Part shown: piece by piece, positions 39,728 to 51,016 of the stretch | How the letters are laid out: each line of letters begins with the position of its first letter | How positions within the stretch are numbered: the first letter of the stretch is position 1 | Assembly: GCA_029834535.1 (NCBI GenBank) | Contig: JAQMWT010000529.1 | Location: 1-64,000, forward strand | Direction of reading: 5' to 3' | Length of the DNA stretch: 64,000 nucleotides | Source: Chrysophaeum taylorii | Taxonomy: Eukaryota; Sar; Pelagophyceae; Pelagomonadales; Pelagomonadaceae | The notes under the pieces: model-generated | Databases searched by the model: none | Seen by the model: the letters and a program-made list of their open reading frames with translations, nothing else | What the model was told of the DNA's origin: nothing | Position numbers and translations under genes: made by a program

Positions 39728-40100
39728 GTCCTCCTACCCTTCCCCTTCCTCCTCGTATTCGTTCGCTTCGGACACCACGCGCCGGGAAGCCGGCTTGGAG
39801 TCAGACGCTGAAACCGTCGTCGTAGGAAACGAAGATCCAACCCAGCCCGAGTTTCTAGCGACCGTCCTTGGAGTTTTCGTCGAATACTGTATCGATGGCG
39901 TCGGTTGCAACCCGGACAACACCCAGAGAATCTCGACGCGCGACACAAACAACGCCACGTCGATCGTCGGTAGCTTGCGTTGACGTGGACTCGAAACAAC
40001 GGAAAGCACGCCGGGTGGGACGCAATTCCAAAATTATGCCTTCGACCGTGTGCCGGACGCCCCCCTCGCGCATAAGGCCACTCACCACGTAAAGCACCGA
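39727..40100 (-). pseudogene. Family X C-terminal remnant (copy X1)
   Basis: A minus frame reads LPTIDVALFVSRVEILWVLS (about 39990-39930), and a neighbouring frame has DAIDTVFDENSKDGR (near 39885), together echoing LPSIVDSLVGRRVEVLWELE and IEAVSDANSKDGR of copy X3 at 42.9 kb. Acidic text (SEANEYEEEGEG) follows, like NEYDEDVDE in X3. The domain looks like a small Tudor/SH3-like barrel; function unknown. Confidence 0.55.
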
Positions 40101-41001
40101 GTCGTGCGTGCAGGACCGAGCTCCGATGCCGTTGACCAAGCGATGAGCAAGACGTTGCCGTACGGGTCGTCGAGAACCCGCTGGGGGTGTCGCCGGGGAG
40201 AATGCCACGCCCGGACAGCGGTACGCAGGCCGGCGACGGCAGCCAGAAGAAGTTGCCACAACGAATTCCGGTGTGAAGTCGCTGTTCGAGAATGCCAGAT
40301 ATATCGCGAAGGCCACGAAGCCACCCGCGCGGTGGAGAGCTTGTCGGCGCACAGGAAGGACACCACCTTGCAGACGTCACGCGCTGGGAGAGCACGAAGG
40401 TCCGCCTCAAGGCGCTCGACGCGAAGAGCCTCGCGCTGTCTCGTCGCGACCCGCTACGCCTTTCCGTACGGGGCTCCGGCCGACGCGTCAACGCGCGCGG
40501 ACATTGGACTGGCGCGGGCAATGGGCCATCGTCAGGCCTCCCGGCGTCCGCCGCCTGCAAAACAGCTCCAAGCGGCACAAAAAGAAAAGAAAAGAAAAGA
40601 AAAGCGCGGGCCAGCAAGGACGTTGGTTCGGATGCCGCAAGGGTCGCGAAGCGCGAGCCCTCCGGCCTGTGCTCCGAGTGATCAAGAAACGCATCTCGGC
40701 GGCGTTGACGACGTGCTTCAAGACACGGACATCCGGCCCGGCGATCGAGTCGAGGCGATAGGCAACCTTTCGGCGGGGCGGGCGTCTGAGTCTACGCTGA
40801 GACGGTTACCGTCCAGAGGCTCCACTATGACGCGGCAACGCGCTCGGTCACTCTCGCGGTCAAGGGCGTCTCCAACGGCACGGTCAAGATGGGCTTGAGC
40901 GGCGTCCGCGCAGCGTCGGCCAAGGAGAACGCGTCGCCTGTCGCGTTCGATCGACCGCTTCGCACCGGCGGCCGCCTGCGCTGCAGCCAGCACAATCGCA
41001 T
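40100..41001. other. Decayed stretch between X1 and X3
   Basis: Several overlapping frames on both strands but none persuasive; a minus-strand ORF here (39703-40617) mixes compositions. Contains an AAAAG microsatellite (40580-40605). Confidence 0.4.
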
Positions 41002-43300
41002 TTGCAGTCGCCTGAGTTGCGGAGAGGCAGCTGGTGGCGGAACGGCTCAAGGTCCTGCAGCTCGAGGCAGCAAGCAAGTGTGTCCCAGCAACACCGTGCC
41101 GCCGCGACCGAGCGTGCCGTTATGGTGGCAAGCGCAGAGGCCTTCGATTCCGAGGTCGAGAAGGCCGAGGCCATGGAGGCTGCGGCAGCCGTCGCTAACC
41201 GAGCTGATGCCGAGGCCCGGGAGGCGGCCCGTCGAGAGCAACAACTCAAGGTCCAGCGTCAGCGGAGCGAGGAGGCTGCGGCGGCGAAGCGGAAGCTCGC
41301 CCTGCAGGCGGTGGCTGAAGAGAAGCAGGCGGCGGCCGACGCCCGCGCCGAAGTGAAGCGAGCAGTGACCGAGGCGGCGGCAGCGGCGACGGTAAAGGAC
41401 CAAGGCGCAGCTGGTAAAAACATGCGATCCGGCGAGATGCGCCAGCTCCAGCGCAGCTACGCCGACATCAACAGGGATGCGAAGCAGCTGGCCCTGGAGC
41501 TCGACGACAAGGCCGAGGCCGGGCTTAGAGCGCGGGACGAGGAGATCGATCGTCTACGGGCGCGCGTCGCCGAGCGCGAGAAGCGAGACGCCACTATTCG
41601 AGTTCCATGCCGTCCGGCAGGCGTCGGTGCTGGCGAGGGCCAGGCCTGGCCTCCGTGGGTGGTGCGACACCTCTGTATGCGTCTGTTGGCGTTTCGCGTC
41701 GCGCCATCCGAGGTCTCTGAAGTCATCGCATCGATCGTCGTCGCGGTCATCGGGGAAGAGCGCGCCGCCGAGACGGAGCTCCCGTCCTTGCGTTTCGTGT
41801 TTCGCAACCTGCGAATCGAGATGGACTTCTCCATGAGCTCCTCTTTTCCCTTGACCTCAGCGAGAGCGAGGTGCGCGCGTTCCAATCGGACGCGTCGCCG
41901 CTCGACGGCAAGGAGCTCGTCGGCACGTAATTCCGAATCGACGGCAACCGGACCATGGGAGCCACCGAGCTCGCCGACCAGACCGCACACGGCGAATCCC
42001 AGGCTATTGCAGCCGCCCGCTTTAGCGACACATCCAGAGCACCCTCGATCAGTTCCGCGTACGCGAAGCTTTATGGTCCGGCGGACGGAATTCTCAGCGA
42101 TTGGTGACGTTCGCAGTCTTGCAGGTGCTGTCGGGACGACCGACAACGCAGCGGCGGCCTTGGCAAGCGTCCGAGCGCGGGTCGATGCGCATGCCGTCAA
42201 GCGTCAGCGCCGAGCCACCGCCGCTGCCGAAGGAACAGACAGAGGTGGTAGTGGTGGAAGGAAATCCGCCCCCGGTCGTCTCGACAAGCACGACGACGAC
42301 AAGACTGTGACGGCCGTGATTGAAGCAGCGCGAATGGGATGGCCGGACTACAAGGCGAAAGCCGCCGCTCGTCGCCGAGCAGCGGTCGATCGGCGCCGTG
42401 CGCGAAATGCCGGAACTATCGCGGCGGCGCTCGATCGAGCCGCAAACGACACGACGAGGGCCATGGATGCCATCGAGAAGGCGCCCCTTGTCAGCAACCA
42501 GGAGCTGGAGGGACAAACCACGCTCTCAGAGTTGTAAAGAAAGCTCGACGCCGAGCTCGCCAAGCTCTGTAGCAACAGTGGTCGATGCAAGACGCTTGTC
42601 AGCAACATTGCTCGCATGCTGCCTTTTTTGCCACGCATCGAGAACAGATATACTGCAAGATCCAAAATGGAGAGGCGGGAGTTCAGCGGATGAGCATGTT
42701 GTTCCGCAGCGACGGCCGCCGCCGGTGCTTAGTACGGCAACACAGGAGCGCAGGGCCCTGGACGCTCGGCGCCTTGTGAGCGACGCTGAGCTCAAGGAAA
42801 AAGCCGGGGCTGCTCTGGCCACAAAGCGAGCAAAGCGCAAGCGAGTGGCGAAACGAGACCAGCTGCCGTCGATTGTCGACTCTCTCGTTGGCCGGCGAGT
42901 CGAGGTGTTGTGGGAGCTCGAGGGAAAACCTGGGGTCTATTGGATGCCAGGCGAGATTGAGGCCGTCTCGGATGCGAATTCAAAGGATGGCCGTAGAAAG
43001 AAAACTTGGGACAAAATGGATATTCATCGGCGACGGCTTCTCCGGTTGGCTCAAAGCAATTCGTCTACGGATTCAAAGGATGGCCGTAGAAAGAAAACTT
43101 GGGACAAAATGGATATTCATCGGCGACGGCTTCTCCGGTTGGCTCAAAGCAATTCGTCAGACGGGTACCAAACCTGGCTCCTAGCGCTTCGAGTTCGGCA
43201 CCAACGAATACGACGAGGATGTGGATGAAACGGCAGGAGTCACCTTTTTCGAAGAGGATATGGAAGTTTCCACCGACGAGCTCGCAAATTGACGGGCCGA
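41002..43300 (+). pseudogene. Family X, most complete copy (X3): coiled coil, helical domain, Tudor-like end
   Basis: A 511-codon plus frame (41002-42537; first ATG-led part uncertain) begins with a long coiled coil (EAMEAAAAVANRADAEAREA, then INRDAKQLALELDDKAE) and a conserved-looking helical block (PWVVRHLCMRLLAFRVAPS and LPSLRFVFRNLRIEM, 41640-41830). A lower-quality stretch follows, then KTVTAVIEAARMGWPDYKAK. A second frame (42850-43230) carries the Tudor-like LVGRRVEVLWELEGKPGVYW block and a duplicated basic repeat. The frame changes more than once, so it is probably broken, or spliced in a way I cannot see. Related pieces occur at 39.7-40.1 and 51.0-54.3 kb on the minus strand. Family unknown; it could be a multicopy host gene or part of a mobile element. 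Confidence 0.45.
42978..43163 (+). repeat. Exact 93-bp (31-codon) tandem duplication in X3
   Basis: The unit starting ATTCAAAGGATGGCCGTAGA at 42978 is repeated at 43071 with essentially no differences. It encodes KDGRRKKTWDKMDIHRRRLL twice. The identity implies a very recent event in an otherwise decayed locus. Confidence 0.9.
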
Positions 43301-43731
43301 CTGTCGCCGACGGCCAAACCAGCCGCCCAAATGGCCGGCTTCGCACCGTGTGCTGGTCAGGATTTCTCCGGAGGAACCACATTGTCGGGTGGGTTCGCTT
43401 TCGTGCGTTTTTACCTGGAATTCTACGGACACTCGAGCAGCCTGTTCCTGCTCACGCTCATCAGCGGGGCTCTAGGAAATAAAGCAGCATAGAATCACGA
43501 GTGCGGGAGCTACGAGGGTGGCTTCAGGAGCAAACTGGCCAGTTGGAACAACCCCCTTTCGACGTCTATCGACTTTCCCCGGGCATTCAGGGCTGCGCGC
43601 GAAACCATCTGGTTCCTTACCCCGACCGAGGACACCCCTTTTTTGCGAATCGAAAAGTTATTGTCGACGACGCGTAGGAACACTGATCCCTGCAAGCAAT
43701 GAACCGCGCGCACGACGACTAACACATTGCC

Positions 43732-43897
43732 TTCTTTTCTCCTCCCACTCACCCCAGCTCTCCTTTCCGCTCGACGCTCTGACCCCGCCGCTTCACTGGG
43801 TAATAACGGCAGAGCGGGCGAGGCAGATCAGAGTGGCGGGGGTCTGACTGAGCGTCGGGCGGGAAGGAGAGCTGGGGTGAGTGGGAGGAGAAAAGAA
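43732..43897. repeat. Long hairpin-forming inverted repeat
   Basis: Left arm 43732-43791, right arm 43833-43897, loop about 41 bp. The arms match over nearly their whole length (TTCTTTTCTCCTCCCACTCA against its complement, and CCAGCTCTCCTT). Duplication copy A contains only the right arm (37018-37070), so the palindrome arose in copy B. Confidence 0.85.
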
Positions 43898-44338
43898 TTC
43901 AAGGGGTTCGTGCACCTGCCGCGTTGTCGCCAGTCTACCAGGGATTAACGAGCGCTTACGGGCGGTGTCTTAATACTCATACGTAAGGTCCACGCCCGTG
44001 CCGCCGTGTGCGCTACGCTTTTTCCAAGCGACAAAAGCGCAGACGGAAGAATCCAAATCAGCACTGACGATATCATTAATAATAATACACTCGACTTTGA
44101 CTCGCAATAAGGAGTGGGCGCAGTGAGCTTGCGAGGTGCATGAGAAGCGATGCTTGGGCGCGTTGGTGATGATGATGATGATGTGTACAAGGGCGGTGGA
44201 AGAATAACGGCGGCCAGATATAGAGAGTGTGAGCGATAATTGTTTTCACATTGTGTTCTCGAGAAGAAGAAGTCGAAGAAGCAGAATACAACAGTGCATT
44301 TTAAAACGTAGGTGCTTCGCAATGTGCGAGGCCGCCGC

Positions 44339-45393
44339 CTAGGCGAGGCGGACATCCGAGCACGCAACCCCGTTGGTTAACATCGCGTCGACCTCGGCGT
44401 CGGTCGGTGGCTGTAGGAGCTTGTGGGTCGAGGGGGACGAATGGTCAGGAGACGACGAGACGTCGTAGAAGAAGCCGGAAAGGTCGTCGCCGAACATGGT
44501 GAACTCGAGGTCGAAGTGGAGACGGGGCGCCTCGGCGCCAAGGAGCGCGTTTTCGTGGGTGCGCGGCTTCTTGTGGCCGACGGTGTTGATCGTCAAGGAA
44601 AAGTCTGGAGTCGTCACGCCGAAGATGTCGAGCTTGACACCCTTGAAGATGATGCCGTTATGTTTGGAAACGACGGTAAAGTCACCGGCGGTGTAGTTGC
44701 CATCGAACCGCTCCCCGCCGGCGAGGGCGGTGACGTAGCCGTCATCCTTGGAGGCGCGGCACGGGAGCATCACCTCGAAGACCACCTCGTCCATAAATTT
44801 CAAGGCGAAGCCGTTAAACCAGTGCGTCGAGCGCGTCGAGGGGCGACCGAAGCCTTTCCCAAAGAGCTCGTACGACGGCCCAGCGAGAAGCGACGTCCAC
44901 GAGTCCACGGGGAGCCACATGTCGAGCGTGCCGAACGGGGTCGTCACGTGGGGATCACCCTTGGCGGTGATGTCGTCGACGGTGATGGTGACGGTGCCGA
45001 CGATGTCATCTTGGAGCCGGCGCCGACCATCCGGGTAGTATCCTTCGAGCTCGTACGTGAACTCGTCGTAAACGCCCGACGTTAGTTTTCGCCAACCTCC
45101 GTAGTAACCGAGGCCGTAGCCGTAGCCGTAGGGTGCGTAGGTGAAACTCCAGGCGCCGTAGGATGCGCTCTGGACCATCAGCTGCCCATGCGTTGGCATC
45201 GCCATCATCTTCACACCCGTCGTCACGAAGCCAGCGGAAGGGATCATCATCTTGTGGGACGACACCCCAAGCGTCTGCGAACGCGCGGTGAGCGACGGAA
45301 ATAGATATCTCTTACTTTCAAATTCCAGGTTTCCTTGAATTCATAGATGCCAAACGCACTGGGGATCGCCGCCAAGAGCACAAACATCTGCAT
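44339..45393 (-). CDS. Secreted GDPH/VWD-like protein, copy B (two exons)
   Basis: Exon 1 is 45393-45316 (26 codons, MQMFVLLAAIPSAFGIYEF, a signal peptide). A 41-bp GT-AG intron (45315-45275) follows, and exon 2 is 45274-44339. Total 337 residues. After the signal come a beta-rich segment (FVTTGVKMMAMPTHG...GAWSFTY), a Tyr/Gly-rich stretch (YGYGYGLGYYGG) and, from residue 132, GDPHVTTPFGTLDMWLP, the opening motif of von Willebrand type D-like domains. The rest has repeated short strands (FEVMLPC, YVTALAGGERFDG, FTVVSKHNGIIFKGVKL, FSLTINTVGHKKP). A protein outside the cell or on its surface is expected; adhesion or matrix assembly is inference. Very close to copy C from the GDPH motif onward, while the N-terminal parts differ strongly. 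Confidence 0.85.
45275..45315 (-). other. 41-bp intron of copy B
   Basis: GTAAGAGATATC at the donor and CGCAG at the acceptor. Position and length are identical in copy C, and splicing restores the signal peptide seen in all three copies. Confidence 0.85.
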
Positions 45394-46074
45394 GTCTTCT
45401 CGAGTGTGCTTTGTGGTTGATGTTCCGTATGCTTTTGGTTACGCCACCGACGTCGGATGCTTTCTTTCTTCCTTTCTTTGCTGCCACGCAGTACGTACCT
45501 GGATACCGATTATGCCAATTTCATTGCCACACACAGTACTTGACGGGGAGGAACTACTACGTCAAGGCAAACGGTAATAGTCAGGGCCTTGACTATTGAC
45601 CGCGTCGCGGTGGTCAAGTCGCGTTCGAAAAAATGGGACTCTGTGAGTGAATGAAATGAACTAAGACTAAGGCCAAGGTGGTGGTGAAAGTCTCGCGGTA
45701 CGTACTGGGCGCGTGCCCCCTCGGATAGCACGATGTTGCCGGTCGGGGGGACTCGCGCGAAGAAGCTGTCGGCTGAAAACACGCCGATAGGTGGGTGACT
45801 CGCGCGAGGCACTGGCGATGCGCGTGCGAGGTAGCCGTAGTTGAGTTCATTCTCGAATTTGTGCTGGAGCTTGCTTGCCCACGGTTCCAAAGCCGCAGGA
45901 AATAGTCGACGACGTTGCTCGTCGCTAGACTTGTCTGTCGACGACGTCGTTAGACACTTGACACATCCCAACAAGACAGCAACTGTCAAGCTTCAGTCAG
46001 TCAAGGCTAGAAAAGTCAATATTGACCTGACTCTCGAATGATCAACCGAATAAAATGAAATTAAAATCCCACCA

Positions 46075-46350
46075 CCACCAACTTCAGATTCTCTGCCACA
46101 CAGTATGTAGCTGGAAAGAATCTCCTACGCCAACTTCCTCTACCTGCGCCAATTTCTTTGCCACACAGCCGGCACGTGGCTGGAAAGAATCCCGCCACCT
46201 GCGCCAATTTCTTTGCCACATAGTGCGTAGCTGGAAATAATAATGCCACCACTAGGTACGCCAAAATTTCGAAGCCACATAGTACAACGTAGCTGGAAAT
46301 AATAATGCCACCACCTACAACAATTTATTTGCCACATAGTACGTAGCTGG
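46075..46350. repeat. Array of ~50-bp repeats upstream of copy B
   Basis: About five imperfect units containing TTTGCCACATAGTACGTAGC and TGGAAATAATGCCACCACC. The same array lies upstream of copy C at 57120-57296, so it belongs to the duplicated unit. Confidence 0.8.
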
Positions 46351-46420
46351 AAACAGCGCAACGACAGTGCTGCGGAGTTTTCACAAACTTACACGGAATG
46401 TGCAGCATCGCCCAAATCTC

Positions 46421-46697
46421 TTGGCCAAATCAAGCACTCGTTTTTGGGAACCCCAGTCGACTCTAAAAAAAACCTCCGCCTTCCAGGCATCCCTCACGTC
46501 TCTACACATTTTTGAGACAGATAGAAACTTAGAGAGAAGCGGGGTGAGGACAACAAAAAGAGCACAACGCATGGTGCAGAACGTAGGGGAGGGTAGGAGC
46601 AATCCGAGAGGGGGGAAGTGAGGCTTGGTGTTGAAGTAGAGAGGTGTTGCGACTTCGTTCAGAATATTTTAACGACGACTACGGCGTTCTCATTTAA

Positions 46698-46728
<31 letters not shown>
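46421..46728. other. No gene; ends in an AACT microsatellite
   Basis: No convincing coding sequence. About eight AACT units (46700-46730) border R1 copy c. Confidence 0.6.
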
Positions 46729-46730
<2 letters not shown>

Positions 46731-46996
46731 TCAGACCTCTCCCGAGCAAGGGAGCCAGGCCGGACCGACAGGAGCCAGTCCGGAATCACGGGCCTGTAGA
46801 CGAGGAGCGCCGAAAGGTCGGTCGGCGGAGAGTGACCATCAAGCTTGTCGCCATGCGACGAGGAGACCGCGATGTGACTGAGAACCAACTCGTCGATAAC
46901 CTTCCGTCTTCGCCCCCCGGCCATACCCCGTCCCACTGCGAACGTTCCGGCTGCCAACCGGCCCGCCCGGGAGGCGAATAGGTGCCAACCTACGCC
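46729..46996 (-). repeat. R1 dispersed repeat, copy c
   Basis: Subfamily A. The minus-strand frame (GWHLFASRAGRLAAGTF...SHIAVSSSHGDKLDGHSPP) is intact up to a truncation at 46996, where an AT-rich stretch begins. Confidence 0.8.
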
Positions 46997-47029
46997 CATT
47001 TAATAAATTATATTATATATTATATTACT

Positions 47030-50000
47030 CATTTAATAAAAACACTCTTATTATTATTATGGTTCGCGACTCCCAGGTTCGCGACTCCCAGGTTCTCGCT
47101 CGCTCGCTCAAAGAGCCAGAATGGATTGAGCTCAGAGGGAAAGACGATGCTAGGAGACGGTCGCAGCACGATGTCAGACCTCCCAACACAGGCCGCTATA
47201 GCTTGGTCCGGGCGAGCCGGCCAAATGTCGCAAGAAAGCAAGGTAGCCACGTGTCATCGGCATCAATGACACAAGCAACAAAGACGTCAATAAGCTCCGC
47301 CGGCAAACGGCCGCGTACTACGAAGCGATAAGCAGCGTCGATGCCAGGGGGAGCATGCGAATGTCGCGTACGTAAATCAAGAGTAAGCGAAGTTTGAGGA
47401 GCAGAGGGAAGTCAACCAGTGCCGAAATGGCGGCTCGCGAGCACAAGAGAATGAAGCAGCAGAGTAGCTACTTTACTCGCCATCGTCACAGAGTGGGATG
47501 TACCCACGTAGTAAAAAGATGGTACTGTTCGAAGCGACTCGGAAGAAAGAAGGCGGCAACAACAGCGACACGCGTGATCAGGGACAGCGAACCCACAGGC
47601 CGAGAGCGCCGTCGGGTAGCAAGTTGCGCCATGTGGAACTCTATCTGCATGGCACGCGTTGCGAAGGACTTTCACCTGCCGGCAAAGATCGACATCCGCA
47701 GCAGGCTCGTGCGCGCGAAGGCGCGCAACGCCAAGCTTGGTCAGCAAAGTCGAGCAAATCCCGGGCTTTAAAAAGACAGTGCGTCTGGAAGCTGACGAAC
47801 CAGCTCATACCATGACAGAAATGCGTGCAAGAAGGATCATTCGCACCACACCGGCCGCGCGCCACAAGACCATCATCATCAGCAAGATGCTGGAGAGACT
47901 CGACAAAGGTGAACCGTGGGCACGGGACTTGCAGCGTTCGGCGTGGCCACGCACCCACTCCTCGAGGTCAAATGAACCGAAATGTGCCGTTAGGCGTGGA
48001 GTGGAGTGCGCAATCTCATCCCAAATATCGCTGGATGTGACTGCCACGCGCTGCGAGATGCTAGAACGTGCGAGCACAGCGTATTTAATATCAAGGGCAG
48101 CTTTCACGGATAACCGACGAAGTAAATCACCAAGGTACAGCTTGTGCGGCATGGATGCCCATGACCTCAGCATGATACGAAAATAGAATTCCAGGACCGG
48201 GAGCGACCCGCAAAGCGAAAGTGTAGAGGGGCGACAAGATCGAAAACGGCCACGGCAGCTCCGTCCTCACCTTCGGACACAAATCCGTGGCTGGCAACGT
48301 AGAGATGATCGGTGAGCGGTCTAGGACGACAGCCATCACGCGCAGGACGAGGCGTAGGAAACCGGGCGGCGACAGTCGCAGGGTAGGTGTCCGAACCAAG
48401 ATCGGAGCGAGAGCGAAGGACGCGCGGGATGGAGGGATAGATGTGTTGCGGCGGGTGTGAAAACACGTAATTTCGTATTCCAGTGGGACTTAAAACGGGA
48501 AAGAGAAAGGTTCTCGATGAGCTCGCCAGCGGGGCGGCGGCGTTTCACGGGAAGGCGACGCATACCGATGCGAGGAGACCACCACCGTAATGGACGTGGC
48601 TTTCGGGACAAACCATGCGCGGCAGGATCCCAGTCAACCGACAAATCATAGGGAAGAACACGAAACGGTCGCACAGCCTTCGGGGTCAAAGGGTACCGGT
48701 CGCCACCAGCGGAAAAAATTTGATGCGGGTGTGTCTGCCCCGGCCCGTGACGCCGTGGATACGACGCTCATTCCAAGCCCCGTCGATTTTACCGTCAGGA
48801 GTGGTATGTCCGGGATTCCAATTCACAGACAAGCGCCCTATCACCATCCGTGTCTTGCATCTCAACAATGCGCAGGTGGGCATCAACCATGCACAAGACA
48901 ACGTCGCCGCGGGTGTGGGCGGATCAGCCCGAAACTCGGGCCCAACAAGACCGGCAGCGTCCATTCCACACGGTTTAAGGTCTTCAAGCGCGCGCGACGA
49001 ACCAAGCACAGTCCACCGCTGCAGGAGGAATACATGCGTCATGGAAAGTATATATTTCCGCCGCGAGAAGTAAGGTGGATCATCAGACATCGTTGTCGCT
49101 GCAAGTTGATAATATCGTAGGCGGGCCAACCAACCAACTCCGAGCGCAAGATCGACGACGGTTCGATCAGACGCAGCAGCGGAGCCAGGGAGCGGACCAC
49201 CTCGAGGAAGTTGCACATCATTTGTGCAGGCCCATATGATGATGATGATGATGGTGCCTTCGACCAACCGAAACAACATTTTGGCGTGTATATGCAGCAT
49301 GGCGGGATTCGAAGACGGGGGGCGCCAAGACGCATTTGAGCTCGACGAATGGGCGCCTCATTCAGCCGTGTCGCGATGTCACCCACCCCGATGCAAAAAA
49401 CGCGCACAACAAAGACTCCACTTGACGTTGAAGTGAATCGACAAAAAAGCGCTGTTCGAAACGTTCAAATTGAAAGCGATAGGCAAGCAAGCTTGCTCCA
49501 GAGCGCTTGGTCGAGAAGGTGGTTTGTGCAATCCAGAGATGCCAGAAACGGCGGCGGAGGAGTTTAGCGACAAAGTCGTCGGCAATGTGGCGAATAGAAT
49601 CTGCAACGTCAAGATACTCGCTAGCGGGGGACCACTGGATCTCCAAGTACCGCACACCGTGGTCAAAAGGATAAAAGGAAAGTTCACACCACATTTTGGG
49701 TGATACGGCCCCCCCCGGATCATCAACGCCGAGCTGTAAGCGTGCATGGCGAAATACACACGGCGGCATCGTAAACCCAAGTGCCGCGAGATCGAGTTGA
49801 ACCACTCGATGCCCAGCGCTTTGGTTTTCGTGATGTCGAATTGGAGTTCGAAGAAGAACTCTGAAAACGAGGCTGCAAAAAACGTTGAGACCCGTAGATC
49901 TAAGCCGCGGCGCGCAATCGAATACCACAAAGCGTAATCAACAAAGCATAAGCCGGCCGTGCTGCGAGTGGGGTCATGGGTGGCAGGAGTGGGAACATAA

Positions 50001-50100
50001 GTTGAACCAAACTCGGGAGGGCGCCGCAATCCCGACCCCGTGACTTCGAGATGGCCCTCGGTCGTTTGCATATCCGACAGTATAGAATAAAATTGTCAAC
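47030..50100 (-). mobile_element. Decayed LINE, copy L-B
   Basis: Minus-strand text shows, from high to low coordinate: a protein-like stretch (50070-49360) with VRYLEIQWSPASEYLDVADS; RSLAPLLRLIEPSSIL (near 49190), resembling the end of the GGVLSPLLW block; LSVNWNPGHTTPDGKIDG (near 48830-48780), homologous to copy L-A; and SEGEDGAAVAVFDLVAPLHF with HAEVMGIHAAQAV (48310-48140), resembling a LINE RNase H (DGS...AE-AI-AL). The 3' end is probably near 47030, where the minus strand finishes with two copies of AACCTGGGAGTCGCG and an ATA-type tail. Heavily broken. Confidence 0.5.
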
Positions 50101-50584
50101 CAGCAGATACTGTGGGATTCGGACGCACCTTGGGCAGTGCCGCGGGCAAAAGTGAAGGAGACCTTATCGTCGTCATGTCATCCCCGAATACGGATGTTGA
50201 CGTGACCACCTGCGCCCGATTGCCTACATCCTGTTGTAGGTAGTAGTCGATTAAGGATGACAGGTAATCCAAAGCGACGTAAGCCAACCTCCTTGCGCAA
50301 CCAAACAGGAACACTATTTATTATCCTTCGAAATGTCTTGGGCAACAACTGCAAGCAAGGGTGTCCGCATAGGCCACAATTCAGATGAAGACACGGCGAC
50401 TGCGAGTGGCGTCTGGACGTCACTACGAGCGGCGTTGAGGAGATGCAAAAGATCATCGTGTTGCTCTCTGGATGAAGGCTTTTTTTAACCATGTCAACCG
50501 TAGAGAGGCCTGGTGTTTTGTTGGAAAAAAAGCCGGCGAATGCTGCGGAAGGAAGAGCAGGCAGGGCGTCGTTCAACCGTAGGT
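50101..50584. other. No recognisable gene
   Basis: Weak frames only; the boundary of the LINE remnant on this side is not defined. Confidence 0.4.
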
Positions 50585-50752
50585 AGGGTCGGATAAGAAA
50601 CTTGGGGGTCACGCGCCGGGGCCGAAAATCCGAATAAGGAATAATTGGCCCGGATTTTGAATGACACCCCAAATGCAAATGACCCCCTATCATCAGCCTT
50701 GGAACGACTGATCTCCGCAGCTGCCAAATTGAGAAAGTTTGTTTACGTCATG

Positions 50753-51016
50753 GTGATCAAAACTCCCCAAGGATCGGCCGGCTTTTTTGTCCGTCGTCAA
50801 GTTGACCTAAAATGGTGACGATTTTATGCTGGAGCGAAATCGGTAGCTGCCGATTATCTACATCGGAGTGAGGTATTATTTGAGGCAGAAGCCCTGGCGG
50901 CCCTATTCAGCACGATGCCATCGGCTCCAAAAACAACAACATCCGGCGCATCGGGAATGATGTTTGTAGGCCGAGCGAGCGTCGTGCGGACGTTTAGACT
51001 ACTGTGCCTTTCTTTC
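50753..51016. repeat. Dispersed repeat shared with 39470-39727 (family X 3' flank)
   Basis: Same ordered blocks as at 39.5 kb, including GATGCCATCGGCTCCAAAAA and GTTTAGACTACTGTGCCTTT, in the same relation to a minus-strand family X remnant. Confidence 0.85.

Larger units (their letters stand above)
43630..46420. repeat. Segmental duplication unit, copy B
   Basis: Holds the intact family gene B. It shares flanks with copy A on the 3' side (43640-44290) and with copy C on both sides: GGCAAACGGTAATAGTC and TTGACTATTGACCGCG (45570-45605), the GGTGACTCGCGCGAGGCACT block (45790), the ~50-bp array (46075-46350) and TTCACAAACTTACRCGGAAT (46379). Confidence 0.8.

Noticed and set aside
39703-40617. 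304-codon minus frame with a hydrophobic start (FLFFSFLFVPLG)
   Set aside because: The hydrophobic run comes from an AAAAG microsatellite read in antisense, and the frame is Arg-rich without motifs; the family X similarity lies in other frames.
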